Program-made: the position numbers and the translations under genes
The notes under the pieces: model-generated
Databases searched by the model: none
Seen by the model: only the letters and a program-made list of their open reading frames with translations
What the model was told of the DNA's origin: nothing
Shown here: piece after piece, positions 35,171 through 44,060 of the stretch
Position numbering within the stretch: position 1 is the first letter of the stretch
Layout: each line of letters opens with the position of its first letter
Assembly (NCBI GenBank): GCA_035549175.1
Contig: DASZRL010000130.1
Span: forward strand, 33,158-97,157
Reading direction: 5' to 3'
Length of the DNA stretch: 64,000 nucleotides
Source: DASTSN01 sp035549175
GTDB taxonomy: Bacteria; Bacteroidota; Bacteroidia; Chitinophagales; Chitinophagaceae

Positions 35171-35503
35171 TCAGCCTACCCGGCTGCCGTTGGCTACCGG
35201 GTGGTCCGGTTGAATCAGGACCACGGCACCGGTTTCCGCATACAGGCCCAGGATGAGGCATTCACTCCGGAAATCGGCTATCTGTTTGGGTGGGAAATTG
35301 ACCACGCCCAGAACCTGCCTGCCCACCAGGTCCTTCGAACGATAGAGGCCGGTGAGCTGGGCACTTGATTTTTTGCGACCAATCTCCGTTCCGAAATCGA
35401 TCAGCATCCGGAAGGCGGGCTTGCGCGCCCCGGGGAAATCCTCCGCCTCCACCACGGTGCCAACCCGGATATCGACCCGGGTAAAATCCTCCCAGCTGAT
35501 CAT
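35171..35503 (-). CDS. CsaA-like tRNA-binding domain protein
   Basis: A 110-residue protein consisting of one EMAP-II/CsaA-like OB-fold tRNA-binding domain. The family pattern DFTRVDIRVGTVVEAEDFPGARKPA at the start, then IDFGTEIGRKKSSAQLTG and VGRQVLGVVNFPPKQI, closely follows CsaA, a dimeric protein with chaperone-like and tRNA-binding activity (patterns written here in parts: FTRVDIRVGTVVEAE, FPGARKPAF). Length matches the family. It lies upstream of ogt on the same strand. Confidence 0.9.
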   Translation of the reverse strand: MISWEDFTRVDIRVGTVVEAEDFPGARKPAFRMLIDFGTEIGRKKSSAQLTGLYRSKDLVGRQVLGVVNFPPKQIADFRSECLILGLYAETGAVVLIQPDHPVANGSRVG

Positions 35504-35613
35504 ATGAGAAATATTTACTGTAAGCTAATTTTTTTGTCTGCAAATCATGCCATTTATCCCATAATTTTTTGATCAATCCTGCCGTATCGATTACCTTAAG
35601 GAAATTTTACTGC

Positions 35614-37062
35614 ATGAAGCGTTCCCGCCCCCGCCGGGCCTCCGCAACCCGCCGCAGCTTCCTGAAACAGGCCGGCGTACTGGCCGGATCCCTGATGATC
35701 GTGCCCCGCCATGTACTGGGAAAGGGGTATGTGGCTCCCAGCGACAAACTGAATATTGCCGGTATCGGATGCGGCGGCAAGGCGGAGGTAAACCTTCCCT
35801 ATGCCTGGAACAACGGGGCGGAAAACATCGTGGCACTCTGTGACGTGGATGACCGAATGGCTGTGAACGCCCGCAAAAAATGGCCGCAGGCTCCCTATTA
35901 CAAGGATTACCGGGAACTCCTGGAACGGGAAGCCCGCCATATCGATGCGGTGATCGTGACCACGCCGGATCATATGCATGCCCCGATTGCCCTGGCTGCC
36001 ATGCAGCTGGGCAAGCACGTGTATTGTGAGAAGCCGCTGACCCATGATATTTATGAGGCCCGGGTCCTCACCCGGGCGGCTGCCCGCTACCGCGTGGTGA
36101 CCCAGATGGGAAACCAGGGCTCCAGCGGGGATGACACCCGCCTGGTAGAAACCTGGATCCAGGCCGGCGTGATCGGGGACGTTCATACCGTGCACGTCTG
36201 GACGAACCGGCCCACATGGCCCCAGGGGATCCCGACGCCTACCGGCCGCTACCCGGTACCGCCGGAACTGGACTGGAACCTGTGGCTGGGCACGGCGCCT
36301 TACCGGGATTTCAACCCTACCTACCTGCCGGCCACCTGGCGCGGCTGGTGTGATTTCGGTACGGGATCCCTGGGCGATATGGGCTGCCATTTCATAGATG
36401 TGCCCTACCGGGCCCTGAAACTGGGATACCCGGTGGCGGTCTCCTGCAGCGTCGGCTCCGTGTATACCGGATTCTTCGAAGAGGCCGTTTATACCGACAG
36501 TTATCCGCCCTCCTCGGTTACCAATATCAAATTCCCGGCCCGTGGAGGCCTGCCTCCCGTGGAGCTGGTATGGTATGACGGAGGGATCAAGCCCCGGCGC
36601 CCCGATGAATTACTGCCAGAGGAGCCGCTGGGCGAACTCGACGGCGGGATCCTGTTTGAAGGGACCCGGGGAAAGCTGATGGCCGGTCTGTTTGGCGGAA
36701 ATCCCACCCTGCTGCCAACCAAACGGATGCGGGAACAGTCTTTACCCCAGTCCCAATTCCCCAAGGTGGAGGGTGGCACGGAAGGGCACCAGCGTCAGTG
36801 GACGGGTGCCTGCAAGCAAGGATACGGAGCCTATACCAGCTCGTCCTTTGACAAGAGCGGCCCCCTGACCGAAACCGTGCTCATGGGTAACCTGGCCGTA
36901 CGCAGTTACAATTACAGCGAGACGAAAAGCAAAGGGGAAAAGATATATCCCGGCCGCAAGGAGCTGCTGTGGGACGGCGCCGGTATGCGAATCACAAATT
37001 TTGAACCGGCCAACCAATTTGTGAGGAGAAATTACCGGGGTAGTTATAAATTAGAGGCCTGA
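35614..37062 (+). CDS. TAT-exported Gfo/Idh/MocA oxidoreductase, first of tandem pair
   Basis: A 482-residue NAD(P)-dependent oxidoreductase with a twin-arginine signal peptide (ATRRSFLKQAGVLAGSL, residues about 10-27). The Rossmann segment NIAGIGCGGKAEVNLPY, the catalytic EKPLTHDIYEA block with the invariant Lys-Pro, and the C-terminal alpha/beta domain with FGTGSLGDMGCHFID are typical of the Bacteroidota exported GFO/IDH/MocA enzymes that act on sugars, inositols or glycoside-derived substrates in the periplasm. Folded export through TAT lets the cofactor be loaded first. The next gene is a close paralogue 34 bases downstream, so they form an operon. The start is set at the first Met before the twin arginines. 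Confidence 0.88.
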   Translation: MKRSRPRRASATRRSFLKQAGVLAGSLMIVPRHVLGKGYVAPSDKLNIAGIGCGGKAEVNLPYAWNNGAENIVALCDVDDRMAVNARKKWPQAPYYKDYRELLEREARHIDAVIVTTPDHMHAPIALAAMQLGKHVYCEKPLTHDIYEARVLTRAAARYRVVTQMGNQGSSGDDTRLVETWIQAGVIGDVHTVHVWTNRPTWPQGIPTPTGRYPVPPELDWNLWLGTAPYRDFNPTYLPATWRGWCDFGTGSLGDMGCHFIDVPYRALKLGYPVAVSCSVGSVYTGFFEEAVYTDSYPPSSVTNIKFPARGGLPPVELVWYDGGIKPRRPDELLPEEPLGELDGGILFEGTRGKLMAGLFGGNPTLLPTKRMREQSLPQSQFPKVEGGTEGHQRQWTGACKQGYGAYTSSSFDKSGPLTETVLMGNLAVRSYNYSETKSKGEKIYPGRKELLWDGAGMRITNFEPANQFVRRNYRGSYKLEA

Positions 37063-37096
37063 AACATTTTTCTCATACTATAAAAGCAACTTGTCA

Positions 37097-38569
37097 ATGA
37101 AAAAGAAACAAGAACAGAACAAGAGCCGCAGGGATTTTATCCGCACGACCTCCATGGCGGCGGCCGGCTTCTTTATCGTTCCCCGGCACGTGCTCGGCGG
37201 GAAGGGCTTTATCGCGCCCAGCGATAAGCTGAACCTGGCGGCGGTGGGGATCGGCGGCAAGGGCGCATCCGACATTACCAACGCCTGGAACAACGGCGCG
37301 GAAAACGTGGTGGCCCTTTGTGACGTGGACTGGAATTATGCCAAAGGCATTGCGCAGAAGTTCCCGAATGCCAAGCGGTACAATGATTACCGCAAGATGC
37401 TCGAGGAAATGAAGGACAGTATCGACGCCCTTACGATTTCCACCCCGGACCACATGCACGCGCCCATTGCCATGGCTGCGATGCAGCTGGGCAAACACGT
37501 ATATGTGCAAAAACCCCTGACCCATGATATTTATGAGGCCCGCATGCTGACGGAAGCCGCCCACCGCTACAAAGTGGTCACCCAGATGGGTAACCAGGGC
37601 GCTTCCAGTGATGGTTCGGCCCAGCTGGTGGAATGGCACGAAAAAGGATTGATCGGGAAGGTGCACACCGCCTATATCTGGACCAATCGCCCGGTTTGGC
37701 CGCAGGGGATCCCGGTGCCGTCCGACAAACCGGCTCTTCCGGCGAGCATGACGGCGGCTGACTGGGATCTGTGGATCGGCAGCGCGCCTTTTGTCGACTA
37801 TAATCCGCTGTACCATCCCTTCAAATGGCGGGGCTGGTGGAATTTCGGGACCGGTGCCCTCGGTGATATGGGTTGCCACCTGATTGACCCGGCCTTCCGC
37901 GTCCTGGGCCTGGGATATCCCACCGAAGTGGAGTGCAGCGTGGGCCAGGTCTTTATCCGCGACTGGAACCCGGAGTACATTCCCGAAGGATGTCCTCCCT
38001 CTTCCCATGTGCAGCTGAAGTTCCCGGCATCCAAGAAAAATCCCACCGAAATGAAGATGATCTGGAATGATGGCGGTATCCGTCCCTTCCACCCGGATCT
38101 GATCCCGGCGGATGATTTTATCGGTGAACCGGGCAGTGCCAACGGTGGCATGCTGATCGGGGAGAAGGGGATCATGACCTTTGGTACCTACGGTATGGCT
38201 CCGCAGGTCTATCTCAACGACGGAACCAAGCTCAAGCAGACCAACCAGAAGACGGACATCCAGAAGATGCCGGAAAGCGGCCATCAGTATTCCTGGACCC
38301 GCGCCTGCAAGGCCGGTTTCGGAAGCAAGGAGCACAAGGAACTCACTTCTTCCTTTGACTATTCCGGTCCGCTGACCGAAACGGTCCTGATGGGTAACCT
38401 GGCGATCCGCAGCTATAATGTGCGTGTCGGTAACGGCCGCAACGGGTATGATTTCCCGGGTCGCAAAAAACTCCTGTGGGACGGGAAGAACATGAAGATT
38501 ACCAACTTTGAAGAGGCCAATCAATTCGTCAAGCGCCAGTACCGGGATGGCTGGAGCCTGGGCGTTTGA
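37097..38569 (+). CDS. TAT-exported Gfo/Idh/MocA oxidoreductase, second of tandem pair
   Basis: A 490-residue paralogue of the preceding protein with the same order: TAT signal (SRRDFIRTTSMAAAGFFI), Rossmann motif with GIGGKGASDI, catalytic QKPLTHDIYEARML block, and FGTGALGDMGCHLIDPAF. The main visible difference in the active-site motif is KPLT preceded by VQ rather than CE (VYVQKPL against VYCEKPL). I chose the ATG at 37097 over a TTG two codons earlier. The pair probably evolved by tandem duplication and may act on the same pathway with different substrates. A strong terminator follows. Confidence 0.88.
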   Translation: MKKKQEQNKSRRDFIRTTSMAAAGFFIVPRHVLGGKGFIAPSDKLNLAAVGIGGKGASDITNAWNNGAENVVALCDVDWNYAKGIAQKFPNAKRYNDYRKMLEEMKDSIDALTISTPDHMHAPIAMAAMQLGKHVYVQKPLTHDIYEARMLTEAAHRYKVVTQMGNQGASSDGSAQLVEWHEKGLIGKVHTAYIWTNRPVWPQGIPVPSDKPALPASMTAADWDLWIGSAPFVDYNPLYHPFKWRGWWNFGTGALGDMGCHLIDPAFRVLGLGYPTEVECSVGQVFIRDWNPEYIPEGCPPSSHVQLKFPASKKNPTEMKMIWNDGGIRPFHPDLIPADDFIGEPGSANGGMLIGEKGIMTFGTYGMAPQVYLNDGTKLKQTNQKTDIQKMPESGHQYSWTRACKAGFGSKEHKELTSSFDYSGPLTETVLMGNLAIRSYNVRVGNGRNGYDFPGRKKLLWDGKNMKITNFEEANQFVKRQYRDGWSLGV

Positions 38570-38602
38570 GTGTCCCCAGCCTAGTTAGTTAGCGGTTTAT
38601 CT

Positions 38603-38632
38603 TGAGGTCCCTCCGGGGACCTCATTTTTTTT
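38603..38632 (+). terminator. Rho-independent terminator after the oxidoreductase pair
   Basis: TGAGGTCCC, 4-base loop TCCG, GGGACCTCA, then eight T residues: a perfect 9-bp stem with a full T run, ending the two-gene operon. Confidence 0.88.
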
Positions 38633-38650
38633 GGCTGTCTCCGGGCTGGG

Positions 38651-39229
38651 TTACGGGGATATATCCAGGTCATACCGGTCCAGCAACCCGGCCAGCCCGG
38701 GAAGAGAGACCCGCGCCCGGCGCAGGCGGTTACGGGTGGGGTCAATGGAATAGCCGGTAGCACGCCGCAGATCAGCCTCCGCCAGGCAGCAGTCCTGGAA
38801 GACCGCCCGGTTTAACCGGCTGCTGCCCCGGTCCGCCCCGGTGAGATCCGAGCCGGTAAAGTCCACTTCCTCCAGCTGGCAATCGGCCAGCCGGGCTCTT
38901 CGTAGAGTCATCCCGGTAAAACTGCCATGATTGAGATTACAGCCAATACATGTCAGGCCCGGGCCAAAGCGGCTGGCATCTTCCCAGTGGAGCCCAAGCA
39001 GTTTGCATTATTCGAACCGGATGTCGCGCAGGACCGTCCCGCGCAGACCGGCCAGGCTCAGGTTGCAGCCGGTAAAGCGGCAGTCGATGAAATGAATCCC
39101 CGCCAGGTCACTGCCCGAAAAATCGCAGTGCAGGAATACGCAGTTCTCGTAGGCGCCGCCGGGTAAGGGGTGGGTCCGGAAGTCCCGGCGCTCAAAGGTT
39201 CGGTCCAGTTCATACAGGTCCTCGGCCAT
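38651..39229 (-). pseudogene. Pentapeptide-repeat protein gene with one in-frame stop
   Basis: Read in one frame on the minus strand, this is a 193-codon pentapeptide-repeat protein (right-handed beta helix; roles range from DNA-gyrase protection to unknown) interrupted by a single TAA at 39010-39008. Before it come YENCVFLHCDFSGSDLAG and FTGCNLSLAGLRGTVLRD, and after it the repeat pattern goes on in the same frame with CKLLGLHWED, CIGCNLNHGSFTGMTL, CQLEEVDFTGSDLTGAD and DCCLAEADLRRATGY, ending in a normal C-terminal tail. There is no frameshift, and both halves keep the A(D/N)LxG-type pattern, so the stop is recent, a sequencing error, or is read through. The start is the Met of MAEDLYELDRTFE. 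Confidence 0.78.
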
Positions 39230-39687
39230 ACAGAGACGGTTTGGTACTTGATACGGTAATGCACCCTGATTGCCTGGCCAGCCACCGCATAAATAGGCTC
39301 CAGCGAGGTTTGGCAAAAATCGTCCTGGACAACTTACCCCTTTTTACGGTCCTGTACTCCGGCTGAACCTGAATACAACGGAAATGGGCAGACAGGCCTG
39401 CGGGGGATATGCCTGATTGGACGTAAAAAGGAAAGGGGACCGGAACCGCCCGTTTTAATGCACGCCCACGGGTATAACCTGGGTTACCTCTCCCGGGATC
39501 GGCGCCGGAAACCGGCCGGGTGCCAGGACCGGCCCGGGGACCGCTACCGGGAACGGTATGGCTTATGCCCATCCCCGGATTATTCCCTTCGCTGGCAGCC
39601 AAATTACTATTCATTGTCAACGGATTAGAATTAACGCACTGGCTAATCCGATACGTTATCTTATTTTCGCAGGCTTATCCATAGCAT
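39230..39687. other. Intergenic region without recognised gene
   Basis: About 460 bases between the divergent pentapeptide-repeat remnant and the LtaS-like gene. It is GC-rich with several short inverted repeats built from CCGG and GGGAACC-type words. No tRNA, no exact -7 element, and no convincing coding frame is seen; TATTTTCG at about 39663 is the closest to a -7 element for the downstream gene, with one mismatch. Confidence 0.4.
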
Positions 39688-41802
39688 ATGAAACCGTCAG
39701 GATACACCTTCTTTCTGGGCAAATACCGGCCCGTGCTGGCGCTGGGAATGCTGTACCTGCTGATCAGTTTGGGTACTCGCGTTTTCCTTTCCATCTATGC
39801 AGGCGCTTCCGTTGGCTGGACGCCGGGCCATGCCCTGGGCATTTTCCTGATCGGGCTGTTTTTTGACCTGTGCAGTTATTCGTACCTGGCCATCCCGCTC
39901 GTGCTGCATATCTGGCTCACCAGTGAACGGGTGTACCGGACTGCCTGGAAGTGGCTGGCCATCGGGCTATACCTGGGGCTTCTGGTCTGGATTGGTCTGT
40001 TCAACCTGGTCCCCAAGGAGTATAACAGGAACCTGACGATAGCGGTCTTCGGGCTGGTCCTTCTCCGGTTTTTCATCTATCTGCTGCTCCTGTGGCGCGG
40101 ACCTGCCTTCCGGAACCGCTGGCGCAAAGGGATCCTGCAGGCGGATTTCCTGGTCCTGATCTTCCTGTTACTGTTCAATGCCGTTTCCGAATTCTTCTTC
40201 TGGCAGGAATTCGGTAGCCGGTATAATTTCATCGCGGTGGATTACCTGGTCTATACCAACGAGGTGATTGGAAATATCAATGAGTCCTACCCGGTGGGCT
40301 GGATCGTGCTGGGTGTCCTGGCGGCGACGGTTCCGCTCTGGTGGTCCATCCGGGGTGTCATCCGCCGGTCCGTCGACGCACCCGGCCCCATCCTGCACCG
40401 GACACTGGGCGCCGTGGTATTACTCAGCCTGCCGCTGTTGGTGTACCTGGGTGTCCGCAGTGATTACCATCGGTTCAGCCAGGATAATTTTGCCAATGAG
40501 CTGGCCGGTAACGGCCTGTATGAGTTCGGAGCGGCCTTCCTGAATAATGAACTGGATTATTACAAGTTCTACAACACCCTGGACGACCGGGATGCCTTCC
40601 GCATCATGCGACGCCAGCTGGCGGCACCCTATGCCCGCTTCACCACGGACGATGTGTTCAACCTGGAGCGGGAAATCAGTTACCCGGAACCGGAAAGAAA
40701 GCTGAATGTGGTGCTCATCAGCGTGGAAAGTCTCAGCGCCTCGTTTATGAAGGCCTTCGGCAACACCCAGGATATCACCCCGCAGCTGGACAGCCTGGCC
40801 GGCCATAGCCTGTTCTTTACCAACCTGTACGCCACCGGCACCCGGACCGTGCGCGGGCTGGAGGCCCTTTCGCTGTCCATTCCTCCGGTACCCGGCCAGA
40901 GCGTTGTCCGGCGTCCTGACAACGAGAACCTGTTTTCCCTGGGCGGCGTGTTCAAATCCAAGGGATACCAGACCCAGTTTATCTACGGGGGATACAGCAG
41001 TTTCGACAACATGGGGTACTTTTTCAGTCACAATAATTACCAGGTGATCGACCGCAGTGCGCTCAGGCCGGAGGAGATCCACTATGCCAATATCTGGGGT
41101 GTGGCGGATGAGGATATATTTCAACTGGCGCTGCGTACCCTGGATGCCGATTACCGGTCCGGGAAACCCTTTTTCACGCACATCATGACCGTGTCCAACC
41201 ATCGTCCCTATACCTATCCCAAGGGCCGCATAGACATTTCTCCCGACCGGCAAATCCGGGAAGGGGCGGTTAAATACACCGATTATGCCATTGGTAAATT
41301 CCTGCGAGATGCGCAGGCAAAGCCGTGGTTCAGCCAGACCGTATTCATCGTGGTGGCCGACCACTGTGCCTATGCCGCCGGGAAGGTGGACCTGCCGGTG
41401 AACGGCTACCACATTCCGATGCTCATTTACAGCCCTTCCAACCTGGCGCCCCGGCGGTTCGACCGCCTGACCTCCCAGCTGGATATCGCTCCGACCATCC
41501 TGGGCCTGCTGCATATGCGGTACCGGACCAAATTCTATGGGCAGGATGTCCTGCACGAACCTGAAGGAACCGAGCGTGCCTTCATCAGCACCTACCAGGG
41601 GCTGGGATACACGCGCCTGGGCCAGCTCATCATCCAGATGCCCCCGCGCAAGGTGGAGGAGTTCTCGGTCGATTTCCCTTCCGGGAAAGCCACCCGGGCG
41701 GCCCGGGCCGACAGCCTGGTCCGGGAGGCCATTGCCTACTACCAGACGGCTTCCTGGCTGCTCAGCCATCGGCGCTTCGGCATGGACAGCACGTCCCGGT
41801 AG
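39688..41802 (+). CDS. LtaS-like membrane sulfatase/phosphoglycerol transferase
   Basis: A 704-residue membrane enzyme of the LTA synthase/sulfatase clan. Five N-terminal transmembrane helices occupy residues about 12-255, followed by an extracytoplasmic alkaline-phosphatase-like domain (about 335-650). Metal and catalytic residues are visible: Glu347 in NVVLISVESLS, the nucleophile Thr387 in ATGTRTVRGLE, and the distal metal site in VVADHCAYA. In Gram-negative bacteria such enzymes transfer phosphoglycerol or phosphoethanolamine to glycans or lipids of the envelope. The acceptor cannot be read here. No LPS modification gene is adjacent. It converges with dps with 9 bases between the stops. 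Confidence 0.87.
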   Translation: MKPSGYTFFLGKYRPVLALGMLYLLISLGTRVFLSIYAGASVGWTPGHALGIFLIGLFFDLCSYSYLAIPLVLHIWLTSERVYRTAWKWLAIGLYLGLLVWIGLFNLVPKEYNRNLTIAVFGLVLLRFFIYLLLLWRGPAFRNRWRKGILQADFLVLIFLLLFNAVSEFFFWQEFGSRYNFIAVDYLVYTNEVIGNINESYPVGWIVLGVLAATVPLWWSIRGVIRRSVDAPGPILHRTLGAVVLLSLPLLVYLGVRSDYHRFSQDNFANELAGNGLYEFGAAFLNNELDYYKFYNTLDDRDAFRIMRRQLAAPYARFTTDDVFNLEREISYPEPERKLNVVLISVESLSASFMKAFGNTQDITPQLDSLAGHSLFFTNLYATGTRTVRGLEALSLSIPPVPGQSVVRRPDNENLFSLGGVFKSKGYQTQFIYGGYSSFDNMGYFFSHNNYQVIDRSALRPEEIHYANIWGVADEDIFQLALRTLDADYRSGKPFFTHIMTVSNHRPYTYPKGRIDISPDRQIREGAVKYTDYAIGKFLRDAQAKPWFSQTVFIVVADHCAYAAGKVDLPVNGYHIPMLIYSPSNLAPRRFDRLTSQLDIAPTILGLLHMRYRTKFYGQDVLHEPEGTERAFISTYQGLGYTRLGQLIIQMPPRKVEEFSVDFPSGKATRAARADSLVREAIAYYQTASWLLSHRRFGMDSTSR

Positions 41803-41811
41803 GGGGAGGGC

Positions 41812-42282
41812 CTACCGCAGATAGGCGCGAAGCATCCAGGCCATTTTTTCGTGCTGCTGCATCAGGCCGGTCAGAAAATCAGTTGTTCCCGCATCCTTGT
41901 GCTCATTGTCTACCACGTCAATATCCTGGCGCAGCTGACGGATCAGGGTTTCATGATCGTCCAGCAGATTTTGTACCTGCTTGTCCTGTTCGGTAGTATA
42001 GGCAGGCTCCGTGAGCCGGGCGGCCTTTACATAATCCTTCAGCCTGCCCTGGGCAAAATGGCCGAGCTGCCGTATGCGCTCCGCGAGGTCGTCGATCATG
42101 TCAGCCAGGGCTTCGTACTGGCCTTCATAGAACTTGTGCATTTCCATGAAATTGCCGCCCTCGTAGTTCCAGTGGTAATTCCGGGTTTTGGCGTACAGGA
42201 CCTGCTCGTCGGCCAGCAATTGGTTGAGGATAACCGCTACGGCCTGGGACTGGGCTTCCGTTAATCCGATATGGGCATTCAT
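41812..42282 (-). CDS. dps: Dps-family ferritin-like DNA protection protein
   Basis: A 156-residue miniferritin that forms dodecamers, oxidises and stores iron with H2O2, and shields DNA in stress. The inter-subunit ferroxidase ligands are present: His37 in NYHWNYEG and Asp64 and Glu68 in MIDDLAERI. A strong Shine-Dalgarno, AAAGGAGCC, lies six bases before the ATG on the minus strand; this is unusual in this phylum and suggests high translation. The gene follows the SirB1-like gene on the same strand after a 50-base gap. Confidence 0.92.
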   Translation of the reverse strand: MNAHIGLTEAQSQAVAVILNQLLADEQVLYAKTRNYHWNYEGGNFMEMHKFYEGQYEALADMIDDLAERIRQLGHFAQGRLKDYVKAARLTEPAYTTEQDKQVQNLLDDHETLIRQLRQDIDVVDNEHKDAGTTDFLTGLMQQHEKMAWMLRAYLR

Positions 42283-42332
42283 ATTGGCTCCTTTTTATTA
42301 CGAAGTTACCAGGAAGCCTTCATATGGCACTC

Positions 42333-43199
42333 TTATTCCAGCAGGGCTGCCAGGTCCTGGATTTCCTGGTACTTGTAGGCCTCCCGGTCATCGGTGAAGC
42401 ATTTGCCGAATTCCCCGAGCAGGTGGGTAATGATCCGTTTATTGGACAGTGGCCGGAAATAGGCGTTAACCGGCGGGACGGCGATGCGCTTGAAGTACCC
42501 TTCCACATCGGCGTAGGTAAATACCTGGCCGCTGGACGGGTCGATGAAGAATTCCACCTTGCTGAGGGGGTTGGCCAGGGATTCATCCGAATAGCCGGGT
42601 TTGAAAAAAGCCAGCACGAACTGCCGGGGAATGTTCACGGCCTTAACCGGGATATCCAGGAGCTCGCAAAGGATGAGGTACAGCAGGCCGTTGCCGATCT
42701 GGTTGCCCCGTTTGGCCTCCAGCACTTTGTGGAGCAGGAATTCGTTGGGTTCCTGGTAATTCACTTCCCCGCCCTTCAGCGAATAATAGCTGTACAGGAT
42801 ACTTGTCACGATATTTACCTGTTCCAGGGGAGTCAGATAGTTATTCAGTTCCAGCCAGATATTTCGGCGGATCTTTTCAATTTCCTGCAGGACGGGCGTA
42901 GTGGACAGATCCGGGTACTGGAATTTGCAGGTCAGCAGGGCGCCCAGCATCAGGTCGTGATGGCCGGATACACTCCATTGCCGGAAATCCTCCGACAGGT
43001 CCCGGTAATGCAGCCGGTGGATCAGGAGTTCGATGCGCTCCTGGGTATTTTCATCCGGGCTGGTTTCCCAAAGATGCTCGAGGTTGGGGATCACATGCTT
43101 TCCGTAATCAATGATGCGCCGCGAAACGGCTCCGAATACTTCTTCGTCCGGATCATCGATCAGGGTGAGCAAGGCAGATAATTCCTTGTTGGTTTCCAT
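42333..43199 (-). CDS. SirB1/transglutaminase-like family protein
   Basis: A 288-residue protein whose C-terminal two thirds match the SirB1-type transglutaminase-like fold (tandem with helical N-terminus). The hallmark block AKRGNQIGNGLLYLILCELL, where family members often have RRGNPISL, and the later NIPRQFVLAFF and FIDPSSGQVF segments are clear. Catalytic Cys of true transglutaminases is not evident at the expected place, so it may be a non-enzymatic or peptidase-like scaffold. I start it at the Met of METNKELSAL; upstream sequence in the same frame is unlikely to be coding. Preceded by an 861-base region with unusual repeats. Confidence 0.75.
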   Translation of the reverse strand: METNKELSALLTLIDDPDEEVFGAVSRRIIDYGKHVIPNLEHLWETSPDENTQERIELLIHRLHYRDLSEDFRQWSVSGHHDLMLGALLTCKFQYPDLSTTPVLQEIEKIRRNIWLELNNYLTPLEQVNIVTSILYSYYSLKGGEVNYQEPNEFLLHKVLEAKRGNQIGNGLLYLILCELLDIPVKAVNIPRQFVLAFFKPGYSDESLANPLSKVEFFIDPSSGQVFTYADVEGYFKRIAVPPVNAYFRPLSNKRIITHLLGEFGKCFTDDREAYKYQEIQDLAALLE

Positions 43200-43335
43200 T
43201 TGGCGGCATTGTTTGTTAAATATCCCTTTTAGTAACGAGAAGGCCGGCTTAAAATTTTCCACAGATGGGGGTAACAGGGCGGTCAATTATTGAAACAACG
43301 CTTTATCCGCCAGGGGATACCGGCCTGCGGAGTAG

Positions 43336-43365
43336 CGGGGCAGGACGGGGCAGGGCGGGGCAGGA
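43336..43365. repeat. Three tandem 10-bp GC-rich units
   Basis: CGGGGCAGGA, CGGGGCAGGG and CGGGGCAGGA follow each other without spacing. The units are nearly identical and lie in a region without a gene. Confidence 0.6.
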
Positions 43366-43733
43366 CCATTCCGTGGTTAAGACGGCAGGGAATTTGTGAG
43401 TCCTTCCTGGGAGGTCTTTTCCCCTGGAATTTCCGGGCGGCTCCGCCCTCCTCAGACCGGTACCCCGGCATCGGGTAATGAAGCCTGGCCGGGAGGCCGT
43501 TCTGCCCAATGCGGGTAGGGCCTGGCTGATCAAGGGTCATAGCGGCAGAACATGGTAAGAAATCCTGTTGGTGCACGGAGGTTTTTGGGGCAGGGATCCG
43601 GTTTACTTCGCGTACAAGCCGGATTGGAGGCTACAGCCCTTGATAATCCCCAGAGCCTGCAGATTGTACGCAGATTAGTTATTGCTAATCAGTCAACAGA
43701 CGGATTCTGCTCAACTTAAACTACAGGTTCATT

Positions 43734-43760
43734 CCCGCAGATCCGGGAAGGATCTGCGGG
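43734..43760. repeat. 11-bp perfect hairpin in gene-free region
   Basis: CCCGCAGATCC, loop GGGAA, GGATCTGCGGG: a perfect 11-bp stem without a T tract on either strand. It marks the boundary between the GC-rich and AT-rich parts of the gap. Confidence 0.6.
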
Positions 43761-44060
43761 CCATGGGAAGGAGGTATATTGTGCGGATTGGCGCTCATGG
43801 CTCATATAGTATTGTAGATACACTTCGTAAACACACTGTTAATGAATTGTTTACTTACTTGGTAAAAATACAAAAATGCGTGTGGAATTTACGCAAATCG
43901 TGGCTGTCGGTTCTCGCCTTTTACCTGATTTTTACGTAATTCTACGATCCGATTTGCACTTTGATTATCAACTATCTATCTTGTACCTGCTAACCTATGA
44001 AGGGCACCAGGTAGCCAGGCTCCGTTCGCTAACCAATGACACCCGGCAAATTCATCCCCT

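Larger units (their letters stand above)
43200..44060. other. Long intergenic region with repeats and an AT-rich section
   Basis: The largest gap in the window. The first part (43286-43680) is GC-rich and contains three tandem 10-base units at 43336-43365. A strong hairpin sits at 43734-43760. From about 43765 to 44000 the base composition drops sharply (many runs such as AATACAAAAATG) and contains a spaced inverted repeat (GCAAATCG at 43893-43900 with CGATTTGC at 43950-43957). I see no gene with a plausible start and signal, and no tRNA. It may be a decayed gene, a promoter-rich regulatory zone for the TPR gene, or an old insertion scar. Confidence 0.45.

Noticed and set aside
37094..38524. 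Long minus-strand open frame opposite the second oxidoreductase
   Set aside because: Shadow of an established gene; no domain signature, no promoter or start context of its own.
43682..43939. 85-residue open frame in the AT-rich gap
   Set aside because: No signal peptide, no known motif, no promoter and no conserved start context; better explained as chance.
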